Below, piece after piece: positions 1 through 15,000 of a DNA stretch of 64,000 nt. A program made the position numbers and the translations under genes. Below the pieces are notes generated by a model. It saw only the letters and a list, made by a program, of their open reading frames with translations. It was not told where the DNA came from and searched no databases. The stretch's first letter is position 1. The number at the start of each line of letters is the position of its first letter. The stretch lies in the NCBI GenBank assembly GCA_964035795.1, contig OZ038320.1, positions 19,548,589-19,612,588 on the forward strand, given 5' to 3'. The stretch is from Pterobdella sp. o SKG-2022. Its lineage: Eukaryota > Annelida > Clitellata > Hirudinida > Piscicolidae.

Positions 1-3000
1 CAACATCAACGCAAACAACAACTGTTATTATGACAACAACGACAGAAATGTTGTCTAAATCTACGCCAACAGTTACTACTGTAGAAACAACAACGCCAAC
101 TACAATAACTGTAACAACAACTTCATTGGCTACAGCTACAACAGTTTCGACAACGATTGCAACATCAACGCAAACAACAACTGTTATTATGACAACAACG
201 ACAGAAATGTTGTCTAAATCTACGCCAACAGTTACTACTGTAGAAACAACAACGCCAACTACAATAACTGTAACAACAACTTTATTGGCTACAGCTACAA
301 CAGTTTCGACAACGATTGCAACATCAACGCAAACAACAACTGTTATTATGACAACAACGACAGAAATGATGTCTAAATCTACGCCAACAGTTACTACTGT
401 AGAAACAACAACGCCAACTACAATAACTGTAAGAACAACTTCATTGGCTACAGCTACAACAGTTTCGACAACGATTGCAACATCAACGCAAACAACAACT
501 GTTATTATGACAACAACGACAGAAATGTTGTCTAAATCTACGCCAACAGTTACTACTGTAGAAACAACAACGCCAACTACAATAACTGTAACAACAACTT
601 CATTGGCTACAGCTACAACAGTTTCGACAACGATTGCAACATCAACGCAAACAACAACTGTTATTATGACAACAACGACAGAAATGTTGTCTAAATCTAC
701 GCCAACAGTTACTACTGTAGAAACAACAACGCCAACTACAATAACTGTAACAACAACTTTATTGGCTACAGCTACAACAGTTTCGACAACGATTGCAACA
801 TCAACGCAAACAACAACTGTTATTATGACAACAACGACAGAAATGTTGTCTAAATCTACGCCAACAGTTACTACTGTAGAAACAACAACGCCAACTACAA
901 TAACTGTAACAACAACTTCATTGGCTACAGCTACAACAGTTTCGACAACGATTGCAACATCAACGCAAACAACAACTGTTATTATGACAACAACGACAGA
1001 AATGTTGTCTAAATCTACGCCAACAGTTACTACTGTAGAAACAACAACGCCAACTACAATAACTGTAACAACAACTTCATTGGCTACAGCTACAACAGTT
1101 TCGACAACGATTGCAACATCAACGCAAACAACAACTGTTATTATGACAACAACGATAGAAATGTTGTCTAAATCTACGCCAACAGTTACTACTGTAGAAA
1201 CAACAACGCCAACTACAATAACTGTAACAACAACTTCATTGGCTACAGCTACAACAGTTTCGACAACGATTGCAACATCAACGCAAACAACAACTGTTAT
1301 TATGACAACAACGACAGAAATGTTGTCTAAATCTACGCCGACAGTTACTACTGTAGAAACAACAACGCCAACTACAATAACTGTAACAACAACTTCATTG
1401 GCTACAGCTACAACAGTTTCGACAACGATTGCAACATCAACGCAAACAACAACTGTTATTATGACAACAACGACAGAAATGTTGTCTAAATCTACGCCAA
1501 CAGTTACTACTGTAGAAACAACAACGCCAACTACAATTTCTGTAACAACAACTTCATTGGCTACAGCTACAACAGTTTCGACAACGATTGCAACATCAAC
1601 GCAAACAACAACTGTTATTATGACAACAACGACAGAAATGTTGTCTAAATCTACGCCAACAGTTACTACTGTAGAAACAACAACGCCAACTACAATTTCT
1701 GTAACAACAACTTCATTGGCTACAGCTACAACAGTTTCGACAACGATTGCAACATTAACGCAAACAACAACTGTTATTATGACAACAACGACAGAAATGT
1801 TGTCTAAATCTACGCCAACAGTTACTACTGTAGAAACAACAACGCCAACTACAATAACTGTAACAACAACTTCATTGGCTACAGCTACAACAGTTTCGAC
1901 AACGATTGCAACATTAACGCAAACAACAACTGTTATTATGACAACAACGACAGAAATGTTGTCTAAATCTACGCCAACAGTTACTACTGTAGAAACAACA
2001 ACGCCAACTACAATAACTGTAACAACAACTTCATTGGCTACAGCTACAACAGTTTCGACAACGATTGCAACATCAACGCAAACAACAACTGTTATTATGA
2101 CAACAACGACAGAAATGTTGTCTAAATTTACGCCAACAGTTACTACTGTAGAAACAACAACGCCAACTACAATTTCTGTAACAACAACTTCATTGGCTAC
2201 AGCTACAACAGTTTCGACAACGATTGCAACATCAACGCAAACAACAACTGTTATTATGACAACAACGACAGAAATGTTGTCTAAATCTACGCCAACAGTT
2301 ACTACTGTAGAAACAACAACGCCAACTACAATAACTGTAAGAACAACTTCATTGGCTACAGCTACAACAGTTTCGACAACGATTGCAACATCAACGCAAA
2401 CAACAACTGTTATTATGACAACAACGACAGAAATGTTGTCTAAATCTACGCCAACAGTTACTACTGTAGAAACAACAACGCCAACTACAATTTCTGTAAC
2501 AACAACTTCATTGGCTACAGCTACAACAGTTTCGACAACGATTGCAACATCAACGCAAACAACAACTGTTATTATGACAACAACGACAGAAATGTTGTCT
2601 AAATCTACGCCAACAGTTACTACTGTAGAAACAACAACGCCAACTACAATTTCTGTAACAACAACTTCATTGGCTACAGCTACAACAGTTTCGACAACGA
2701 TTGCAACATCAACGCAAACAACAACTGTTATTATGACAACAACGACAGAAATGTTGTCTAAATCTACGCCAACAGTTACTACTGTAGAAACAACAACGCC
2801 AACTACAATAACTGTAACAACAACTTCATTGGCTACAGCTACAACAGTTTCGACAACGATTGCAACATCAACGCAAACAACAACTGTTATTATGACAACA
2901 ACGACAGAAATGTTGTCTAAATCTACGCCAACAGTTACTACTGTAGAAACAACAACGCCAACTACAATAACTGTAACAACAACTTCATTGGCTACAGCTA

Positions 3001-6000
3001 CAACAGTTTCGACAACGATTGCAACATCAACGCAAACAACAACTGTTATTATGACAACAACGACAGAAATGTTGTCTAAATCTACGCCAACAGTTACTAC
3101 TGTAGAAACAACAACGCCAACTACAATTTCTGTAACAACAACTTCATTGGCTACAGCTACAACAGTTTCGACAACGATTGCAACATCAACGCAAACAACA
3201 ACTGTTATTATGACAACAACGACAGAAATGTTGTCTAAATCTACGCCAACAGTTACTACTGTAGAAACAACAACGCCAACTACAATAACTGTAACAACAA
3301 CTTCATTGGCTACAGCTACAACAGTTTCGACAACGATTGCAACATCAACGCAAACAACAACTGTTATTATGACAACAACGACAGAAATGTTGTCTAAATC
3401 TACGCCAACAGTTACTACTGTAGAAACAACAACGCCAACTACAATATCTGTAACAACAACTTCATTGGCTACAGCTACAACAGTTTCGACAACGATTGCA
3501 ACATCAACGCAAACAACAACTGTTATTATGACAACAACGACAGAAATGTTGTCTAAATCTACGCCAACAGTTACTACTGTAGAAACAACAACGCCAACTA
3601 CAATTTCTGTAACAACAACTTCATTGGCTACAGCTACAACAGTTTCGACAACGATTGCAACATCAACGCAAACAACAACTGTTATTATGACATTAACGAT
3701 AGAAATGTTGTCTAAATCTACGCCAACAGTTACTACTGTAGAAACAACAACGCCAACTACAATAACTGTAACAACAACTTCATTGGCTACAGCTACAACA
3801 GTTTCGACAACGATTGCAACATCAACGCAAACAACAACTGTTATTATGACAACAACGACAGAAATGTTGTCTAAATCTACGCCAACAGTTACTACTGTAG
3901 AAACAACAACGCCAACTACAATAACTGTAACAACAACTTCATTGGCTACAGCTACAACAGTTTCGACAACGATTGCAACATCAACGCAAACAACAACTGT
4001 TATTATGACAACAACGACAGAAATGTTGTCTAAATCTACGCCAACAGTTACTACTGTAGAAACAACAACGCCAACTACAATAACTGTAACAACAACTTCA
4101 TTGGCTACAGCTACAACAGTTTCGACAACGATTGCAACATCAACGCAAACAACAACTGTTATTATGACAACAACGACAGAAATGTTGTCTAAATCTACGC
4201 CAACAGTTACTACTGTAGAAACAACAACGCCAACTACAATAACTGTAACAACAACTTCATTGGCTACAGCTACAACAGTTTCGACAACGATTGCAACATC
4301 AACGCAAACAACAACTGTTATTATGACAACAACGACAGAAATGTTGTCTAAATCTACGCCAACAGTTACTACTGTAGAAACAACAACGCCAACTACAATA
4401 ACTGTAACAACAACTTCATTGGCTACAGCTACAACAGTTTCGACAACGATTGCAACATCAACGCAAACAACAACTGTTATTATGACAACAACGACAGAAA
4501 TGTTGTCTAAATCTACGCCAACAGTTACTACTGTAGAAACAACAACGCCAACTACAATTTCTGTAACAACAACTTCATTGGCTACAGCTACAACAGTTTC
4601 GACAACGATTGCAACATCAACGCAAACAACAACTGTTATTATGACAACAACGACAGAAATGTTGTCTAAATCTACGCCAACAGTTACTACTGTAGAAACA
4701 ACAACGCCAACTACAATAACTGTAACAACAACTTCATTGGCTACAGCTACAACAGTTTCGACAACGATTGCAACATCAACGCAAACAACAACTGTTATTA
4801 TGACAACAACGACAGAAATGTTGTCTAAATCTACGCCAACAGTTACTACTGTAGAAACAACAACGCCAACTACAATAACTGTAACAACAACTTCATTGGC
4901 TACAGCTACAACAGTTTCGACAACGATTGCAACATCAACGCAAACAACAACTGTTATTATGACAACAACGACAGAAATGTTGTCTAAATCTACGCCAACA
5001 GTTACTACTGTAGAAACAACAACGCCAACTACAATAACTGTAACAACAACTTCATTGGCTACAGCTACAACAGTTTCGACAACGATTGCAACATCAACGC
5101 AAACAACAACTGTTATTATGACAACAACGACAGAAATGTTGTCTAAATCTACGCCAACAGTTACTACTGTAGAAACAACAACGCCAACTACAATAACTGT
5201 AACAACAACTTCATTGGCTACAGCTACAACAGTTTCGACAACGATTGCAACATCAACGCAAACAACAACTGTTATTATGACAACAACGACAGAAATGTTG
5301 TCTAAATCTACGCCAACAGTTACTACTGTAGAAACAACAACGCCAACTACAATAACTGTAACAACAACTTCATTGGCTACAGCTACAACAGTTTCGACAA
5401 CGATTGCAACATCAACGCAAACAACAACTGTTATTATGACAACAACGACAGAAATGTTGTCTAAATCTACGCCAACAGTTACTACTGTAGAAACAACAAC
5501 GCCAACTACAATAACTGTAACAACAACTTCATTGGCTACAGCTACAACAGTTTCGACAACGATTGCAACATCAACGCAAACAACAACTGTTATTATGACA
5601 ACAACGACAGAAATGTTGTCTAAATCTACGCCAACAGTTACTACTGTAGAAACAACAACGCCAACTACAATAACTGTAACAACAACTTCATTGGCTACAG
5701 CTACAACAGTTTCGACAACGATTGCAACATCAACGCAAACAACAACTGTTATTATGACAACAACGACAGAAATGTTGTCTAAATCTACGCCAACAGTTAC
5801 TACTGTAGAAACAACAACGCCAACTACAATAACTGTAACAACAACTTCATTGGCTACAGCTACAACAGTTTCGACAACGATTGCAACATCAACGCAAACA
5901 ACAACTGTTATTATGACAACAACGACAGAAATGTTGTCTAAATCTACGCCAACAGTTACTACTGTAGAAACAACAACGCCAACTACAATAACTGTAACAA

Positions 6001-9000
6001 CAACTTCATTGGCTACAGCTACAACAGTTTCGACAACGATTGCAACATCAACGCAAACAACAACTGTTATTATGACAACAACGACAGAAATGTTGTCTAA
6101 ATCTACGCCAACAGTTACTACTGTAGAAACAACAACGCCAACTACAATAACTGTAACAACAACTTCATTGGCTACAGCTACAACAGTTTCGACAACGATT
6201 GCAACATCAACGCAAACAACAACTGTTATTGTGACAACAACGACAGAAATGTTGTCTAAATCTACGCCAACAGTTACTACTGTAGAAACAACAACGCCAA
6301 CTACAATAACTGTAACAACAACTTCATTGGCTACAGCTACAACAGTTTCGACAACGATTGCAACATCAACGCAAACAACAACTGTTATTATGACAACAAC
6401 GACAGAAATGTTGTCTAAATCTACGCCAACAGTTACTACTGTAGAAACAACAACGCCAACTACAATTTCTGTAACAACAACTTCATTGGCTACAGCTACA
6501 ACAGTTTCGACAACGATTGCAACATCAACGCAAACAACAACAGTTATTATGACAACAACGACAGAAAAATTGTCTAAATCTACGCCAACAGTTACTACTG
6601 TAGAAACAACAACGCCAACTACAATAACTGTAACAACAACTTCATTGGCTACAGCTACAACAGTTTCGACAACGATTGCAACATCAACGCAAACAACAAC
6701 TGTTATTATGACAACAACGACAGAAATGTTGTCTAAATCTACGCCAACAGTTACTACTGTAGAAACAACAACGCCAACTACAATAACTGTAACAACAACT
6801 TCATTGGCTACAGCTACAACAGTTTCGACAACGATTGCAACATCAACGCAAACAACAACTGTTATTATGACAACAACGACAGAAATGTTGTCTAAATCTA
6901 CGCCAACAGTTACTACTGTAGAAACAACAACGCCAACTACAATAACTGTAACAACAACTTCATTGGCTACAGCTACAACAGTTTCGACAACGATTGCAAC
7001 ATCAACGCAAACAACAACTGTTATTGTGACAACAACGACAGAAATGTTGTCTAAATCTACGCCAACAGTTACTACTGTAGAAACAACAACGCCAACTACA
7101 ATAACTGTAAGAACAACTTCATTGGCTACAGCTACAACAGTTTCGACAACGATTGCAACATCAACGCAAACAACAACTGTTATTATGACAACAACGACAG
7201 AAATGTTGTCTAAATCTACGCCAACAGTTACTACTGTAGAAACAACAACGCCAACTACAATAACTGTAACAACAACTTCATTGGCTACAGCTACAACAGT
7301 TTCGACAACGATTGCAACATCAACGCAAACAACAACTGTTATTATGACAACAACGACAGAAATGTTGTCTAAATCTACGCCAACAGTTACTACTGTAGAA
7401 ACAACAACGCCAACTACAATAACTGTAACAACAACTTCATTGGCTACAGCTACAACAGTTTCGACAACGATTGCAACATCAACGCAAACAACAACTGTTA
7501 TTGTGACAACAACGACAGAAATGTTGTCTAAATCTACGCCAACAGTTACTACTGTAGAAACAACAACGCCAACTACAATAACTGTAACAACAACTTCATT
7601 GGCTACAGCTACAACAGTTTCGACAACGATTGCAACATCAACGCAAACAACAACTGTTATTATGACAACAACGACAGAAATGTTGTCTAAATCTACGCCA
7701 ACAGTTACTACTGTAGAAACAACAACGCCAACTACAATTTCTGTAACAACAACTTCATTGGCTACAGCTACAACAGTTTCGACAACGATTGCAACATCAA
7801 CGCAAACAACAACAGTTATTATGACAACAACGACAGAAAAATTGTCTAAATCTACGCCAACAGTTACTACTGTAGAAACAACAACGCCAACTACAATAAC
7901 TGTAACAACAACTTCATTGGCTACAGCTACAACAGTTTCGACAACGATTGCAACATCAACGCAAACAACAACTGTTATTATGACAACAACGACAGAAATG
8001 TTGTCTAAATCTACGCCAACAGTTACTACTGTAGAAACAACAACGCCAACTACAATAACTGTAACAACAACTTCATTGGCTACAGCTACAACAGTTTCGA
8101 CAACGATTGCAACATCAACGCAAACAACAACTGTTATTATGACAACAACGACAGAAATGTTGTCTAAATCTACGCCAACAGTTACTACTGTAGAAACAAC
8201 AACGCCAACTACAATAACTGTAACAACAACTTCATTGGCTACAGCTACAACAGTTTCGACAACGATTGCAACATCAACGCAAACAACAACTGTTATTATG
8301 ACAACAACGACAGAAATGTTGTCTAAATCTACGCCAACAGTTACTACTGTAGAAACAACAACGCCAACTACAATAACTGTAACAACAACTTCATTGGCTA
8401 CAGCTACAACAGTTTCGACAACGATTGCAACATCAACGCAAACAACAACTGTTTTTACGACAACAACGACAGAAATGTTGTCTAAATCTACGCCAACAGT
8501 TACTACTGTAGAAACAACAACGCCAACTACAATAACTGTAACAACAACTTCATTGGCTACAGCTACAACAGTTTCGACAACGATTGCAACATCAACGCAA
8601 ACAACAACTGTTATTATGACAACAACGACAGAAATGTTGTCTAAATCTACGCCAACAGTTACTACTGTAGAAACAACAACGCCAACTACAATAACTGTAA
8701 CAACAACTTCATTGGCTACAGCTACAACAGTTTCGACAGCGATTGCAACATCAACGCAAACAACAACTGTTATTATGACAACAACGACAGAAATGTTGTC
8801 TAAATCTACGCCAACAGTTACTACTGTAGAAACAACAACGCCAACTACAATAACTGTAACAACAACTTCATTGGCTACAGCTACAACAGTTTCGACAACG
8901 ATTGCAACATCAACGCAAACAACAACTGTTATTGTGACAACAACGACAGAAATGTTGTCTAAATCTACGCCAACAGTTACTACTGTAGAAACAACAACGC

Positions 9001-12000
9001 CAACTACAATAACTGTAACAACAACTTCATTGGCTACAGCTACAACAGTTTCGACAACGATTGCAACATCAACGCAAACAACAACTGTTATTATGACAAC
9101 AACGACAGAAATGTTGTCTAAATCTACGCCAACAGTTACTACTGTAGAAACAACAACGCCAACTACAATAACTGTAACAACAACTTCATTGGCTACAGCT
9201 ACAACAGTTTCGACAACGATTGCAACATCAACGCAAACAACAACTGTTATTATGACAACAACGACAGAAATGTTGTCTAAATCTACGCCAACAGTTACTA
9301 CTGTAGAAACAACAACGCCAACTACAATAACTGTAACAACAACTTCATTGGCTACAGCTACAACAATTTCGACAACGATTGCAACATCAACGCAAACAAC
9401 AACTGTTATTATGACAACAAAGACAGAAATGTTGTCTAAATCTACGCCAACAGTTACTACTGTAGAAACAACAACGCCAACTACAATAACTGTAACAACA
9501 ACTTCATTGGCTACAGCTACAACAGTTTCGACAACGATTGCAACATCAACGCAAACAACAACTGTTATTATGACAACAACGACAGAAATGTTGTCTAAAT
9601 CTACGCCAACAGTTACTACTGTAGAAACAACAACGCCAACTACAATTTCTGTAACAACAACTTCATTGGCTACAGCTACAACAGTTTCGACAACGATTGC
9701 AACATCAACGCAAACAACAACTGTTATTATGACAACAACGACAGAAATGTTGTCTAAATCTACGCCAACAGTTACTACTGTAGAAACAACAACGCCAACT
9801 ACAATAACTGTAACAACAACTTCATTGGCTACAGCTACAACAGTTTCGACAACGATTGCAACATCAACGCAAACAACAACTGTTATTATGACAACAACGA
9901 CAGAAATGTTGTCTAAATCTACGCCAACAGTTACTACTGTAGAAACAACAACGCCAACTACAATTTCTGTAACAACAACTTCATTGGCTACAGCTACAAC
10001 AGTTTCGACAACGATTGCAACATCAACGCAAACAACAACTGTTATTATGACAACAACGACAGAAATGTTGTCTAAATCTACGCCAACAGTTACTACTGTA
10101 GAAACAACAACGCCAACTACAATTTCTGTAACAACAACTTCATTGGCTACAGCTACAACAGTTTCGACAACGATTGCAACATCAACGCAAACAACAACTG
10201 TTATTATGACAACAACGACAGAAATGTTGTCTAAATCTACGCCAACAGTTACTACTGTAGAAACAACAACGCCAACTACAATTTCTGTAACAACAACTTC
10301 ATTGGCTACAGCTACAACAGTTTCGACAACGATTGCAACATCAACGCAAACAACAACTGTTATTATGACAACAACGACAGAAATGTTGTCTAAATCTACG
10401 CCAACAGTTACTACTATAGAAACAACAACGCCAACTACAATAACTGTAAGAACAACTTCATTGGCTACAGCTACAACAGTTTCGACAACGATTGCAACAT
10501 CAACGCAAACAACAACTGTTATTATGACAACAACGACAGAAATGTTGTCTAAATCTACGCCAACAGTTACTACTGTAGAAACAACAACGCCAACTACAAT
10601 AACTGTAACAACAACTTCATTGGCTACAGCTACAACAGTTTCGACAACGATTGCAACATCAACGCAAACAACAACTGTTATTATGACAACAACGACAGAA
10701 ATGTTGTCTAAATCTACGCCAACAGTTACTACTGTAGAAACAACAACGCCAACTACAATAACTGTAACAACAACTTCATTGGCTACAGCTACAACAGTTT
10801 CGACAACGATTGCAACATCAACGCAAACAACAACTGTTATTATGACAACAACGACAGAAATGTTGTCTAAATCTACGCCAACAGTTACTACTGTAGAAAC
10901 AACAACGCCAACTACAATTTCTGTAACAACAACTTCATTGGCTACAGCTACAACAGTTTCGACAACGATTGCAACATCAACGCAAACAACAACAGTTATT
11001 ATGACAACAACGACAGAAAAATTGTCTAAATCTACGCCAACAGTTACTACTGTAGAAACAACAACGCCAACTACAATAACTGTAACAACAACTTCATTGG
11101 CTACAGCTACAACAGTTTCGACAACGATTGCAACATCAACGCAAACAACAACTGTTATTATGACAACAACGACAGAAATGTTGTCTAAATCTACGCCAAC
11201 AGTTACTACTGTAGAAACAACAACGCCAACTACAATTTCTGTAACAACAACTTCATTGGCTACAGCTACAACAGTTTCGACAACGATTGCAACATCAACG
11301 CAAACAACAACAGTTATTATGACAACAACGACAGAAAAATTGTCTAAATCTACGCCAACAGTTACTACTGTAGAAACAACAACGCCAACTACAATAACTG
11401 TAACAACAACTTCATTGGCTACAGCTACAACAGTTTCGACAGCGATTGCAACATCAACGCAAACAACAACTGTTATTATGACAACAACGACAGAAATGTT
11501 GTCTAAATCTACGCCAACAGTTACTACTGTAGAAACAACAACGCCAACTACAATAACTGTAACAACAACTTCATTGGCTACAGCTACAACAGTTTCGACA
11601 ACGATTGCAACATCAACGCAAACAACAACTGTTATTGTGACAACAACGACAGAAATGTTGTCTAAATCTACGCCAACAGTTACTACTGTAGAAACAACAA
11701 CGCCAACTACAATAACTGTAACAACAACTTCTTTGGCTACAGCTACAACAGTTTCGACAACGATTGCAACATCAACGCAAACAACAACTGTTATTATGAC
11801 AACAAAGACAGAAATGTTGTCTAAATCTACGCCAACAGTTACTACTGTAGAAACAACAACGCCAACTACAATTTCTGTAACAACAACTTCATTGGCTACA
11901 GCTACAACAGTTTCGACAACGATTGCAACATCAACGCAAACAACAACTGTTATTATGACAACAACGACAGAAATGTTGTCTAAATCTACGCCAACAGTTA

Positions 12001-15000
12001 CTACTGTAGAAACAACAACGCCAACTACAATAACTGTAACAACAACTTCATTGGCTACAGCTACAACAATTTCGACAACGATTGCAACATCAACGCAAAC
12101 AACAACTGTTATTATGACAACAAAGACAGAAATGTTGTCTAAATCTACGCCAACAGTTACTACTGTAGAAACAACAACGCCAACTACAATAACTGTAACA
12201 ACAACTTCATTGGCTACAGCTACAACAGTTTCGACAACGATTGCAACATCAACGCAAACAACAACTGTTATTATGACAACAACGACAGAAATGTTGTCTA
12301 AATCTACGCCAACAGTTACTACTGTAGAAACAACAACGCCAACTACAATTTCTGTAACAACAACTTCATTGGCTACAGCTACAACAGTTTCGACAACGAT
12401 TGCAACATCAACGCAAACAACAACAGTTATTATGACAACAACGACAGAAAAATTGTCTAAATCTACGCCAACAGTTACTACTGTAGAAACAACAACGCCA
12501 ACTACAATAACTGTAACAACAACTTCATTGGCTACAGCTACAACAGTTTCGACAACGATTGCAACATCAACGCAAACAACAACTGTTATTATGACAACAA
12601 CGACAGAAATGTTGTCTAAATCTACGCCAACAGTTACTACTGTAGAAACAACAACGCCAACTACAATTTCTGTAACAACAACTTCATTGGCTACAGCTAC
12701 AACAGTTTCGACAACGATTGCAACATCAACGCAAACAACAACAGTTATTATGACAACAACGACAGAAAAATTGTCTAAATCTACGCCAACAGTTACTACT
12801 GTAGAAACAACAACGCCAACTACAATAACTGTAACAACAACTTCATTGGCTACAGCTACAACAGTTTCGACAGCGATTGCAACATCAACGCAAACAACAA
12901 CTGTTATTATGACAACAACGACAGAAATGTTGTCTAAATCTACGCCAACAGTTACTACTGTAGAAACAACAACGCCAACTACAATAACTGTAACAACAAC
13001 TTCATTGGCTACAGCTACAACAGTTTCGACAACGATTGCAACATCAACGCAAACAACAACTGTTATTGTGACAACAACGACAGAAATGTTGTCTAAATCT
13101 ACGCCAACAGTTACTACTGTAGAAACAACAACGCCAACTACAATAACTGTAACAACAACTTCTTTGGCTACAGCTACAACAGTTTCGACAACGATTGCAA
13201 CATCAACGCAAACAACAACTGTTATTATGACAACAACGACAGAAATGTTGTCTAAATCTACGCCAACAGTTACTACTGTAGAAACAACAACGCCAACTAC
13301 AATAACTGTAACAACAACTTCATTGGCTACAGCTACAACAGTTTCGACAACGATTGCAACATCAACGCAAACAACAACTGTTATTATGACAACAACGACA
13401 GAAATGTTGTCTAAATCTACGCCAACAGTTACTACTGTAGAAACAACAACGCCAACTACAATAACTGTAACAACAACTTCATTGGCTACAGCTACAACAA
13501 TTTCGACAACGATTGCAACATCAACGCAAACAACAACTGTTATTATGACAACAAAGACAGAAATGTTGTCTAAATCTACGCCAACAGTTACTACTGTAGA
13601 AACAACAACGCCAACTACAATTTCTGTAACAACAACTTCATTGGCTACAGCTACAACAGTTTCGACAACGATTGCAACATCAACGCAAACAACAACTGTT
13701 ATTATGACAACAACGACAGAAATGTTGTCTAAATCTACGCCAACAGTTACTACTGTAGAAACAACAACGCCAACTACAATAACTGTAAGAACAACTTCAT
13801 TGGCTACAGCTACAACAGTTTCGACAACGATTGCAACATCAACGCAAACAACAACTGTTATTATGACAACAACGACAGAAATGTTGTCTAAATCTACGCC
13901 AACAGTTACTACTGTAGAAACAACAACGCCAACTACAATTTCTGTAACAACAACTTCATTGGCTACAGCTACAACAGTTTCGACAACGATTGCAACATCA
14001 ACGCAAACAACAACTGTTATTATGACAACAACGACAGAAATGTTGTCTAAATCTACGCCAACAGTTACTACTGTAGAAACAACAACGCCAACTACAATAA
14101 CTGTAACAACAACTTCATTGGCTACAGCTACAACAGTTTCGACAACGATTGCAACATCAACGCAAACAACAACTGTTATTGTGACAACAACGACAGAAAT
14201 GTTGTCTAAATCTACGCCAACAGTTACTACTGTAGAAACAACAACGCCAACTACAATAACTGTAACAACAACTTCTTTGGCTACAGCTACAACAGTTTCG
14301 ACAACGATTGCAACATCAACGCAAACAACAACTGTTATTATGACAACAACGACAGAAATGTTGTCTAAATCTACGCCAACAGTTACTACTGTAGAAACAA
14401 CAACGCCAACTACAATAACTGTAACAACAACTTCATTGGCTACAGCTACAACAGTTTCGACAACGATTGCAACATCAACGCAAACAACAACTGTTATTAT
14501 GACAACAACGACAGAAATGTTGTCTAAATCTACGCCAACAGTTACTACTGTAGAAACAACAACGCCAACTACAATAACTGTAACAACAACTTCATTGGCT
14601 ACAGCTACAACAATTTCGACAACGATTGCAACATCAACGCAAACAACAACTGTTATTATGACAACAAAGACAGAAATGTTGTCTAAATCTACGCCAACAG
14701 TTACTACTGTAGAAACAACAACGCCAACTACAATTTCTGTAACAACAACTTCATTGGCTACAGCTACAACAGTTTCGACAACGATTGCAACATCAACGCA
14801 AACAACAACTGTTATTATGACAACAACGACAGAAATGTTGTCTAAATCTACGCCAACAGTTACTACTGTAGAAACAACAACGCCAACTACAATAACTGTA
14901 AGAACAACTTCATTGGCTACAGCTACAACAGTTTCGACAACGATTGCAACATCAACGCAAACAACAACTGTTATTATGACAACAACGACAGAAATGTTGT

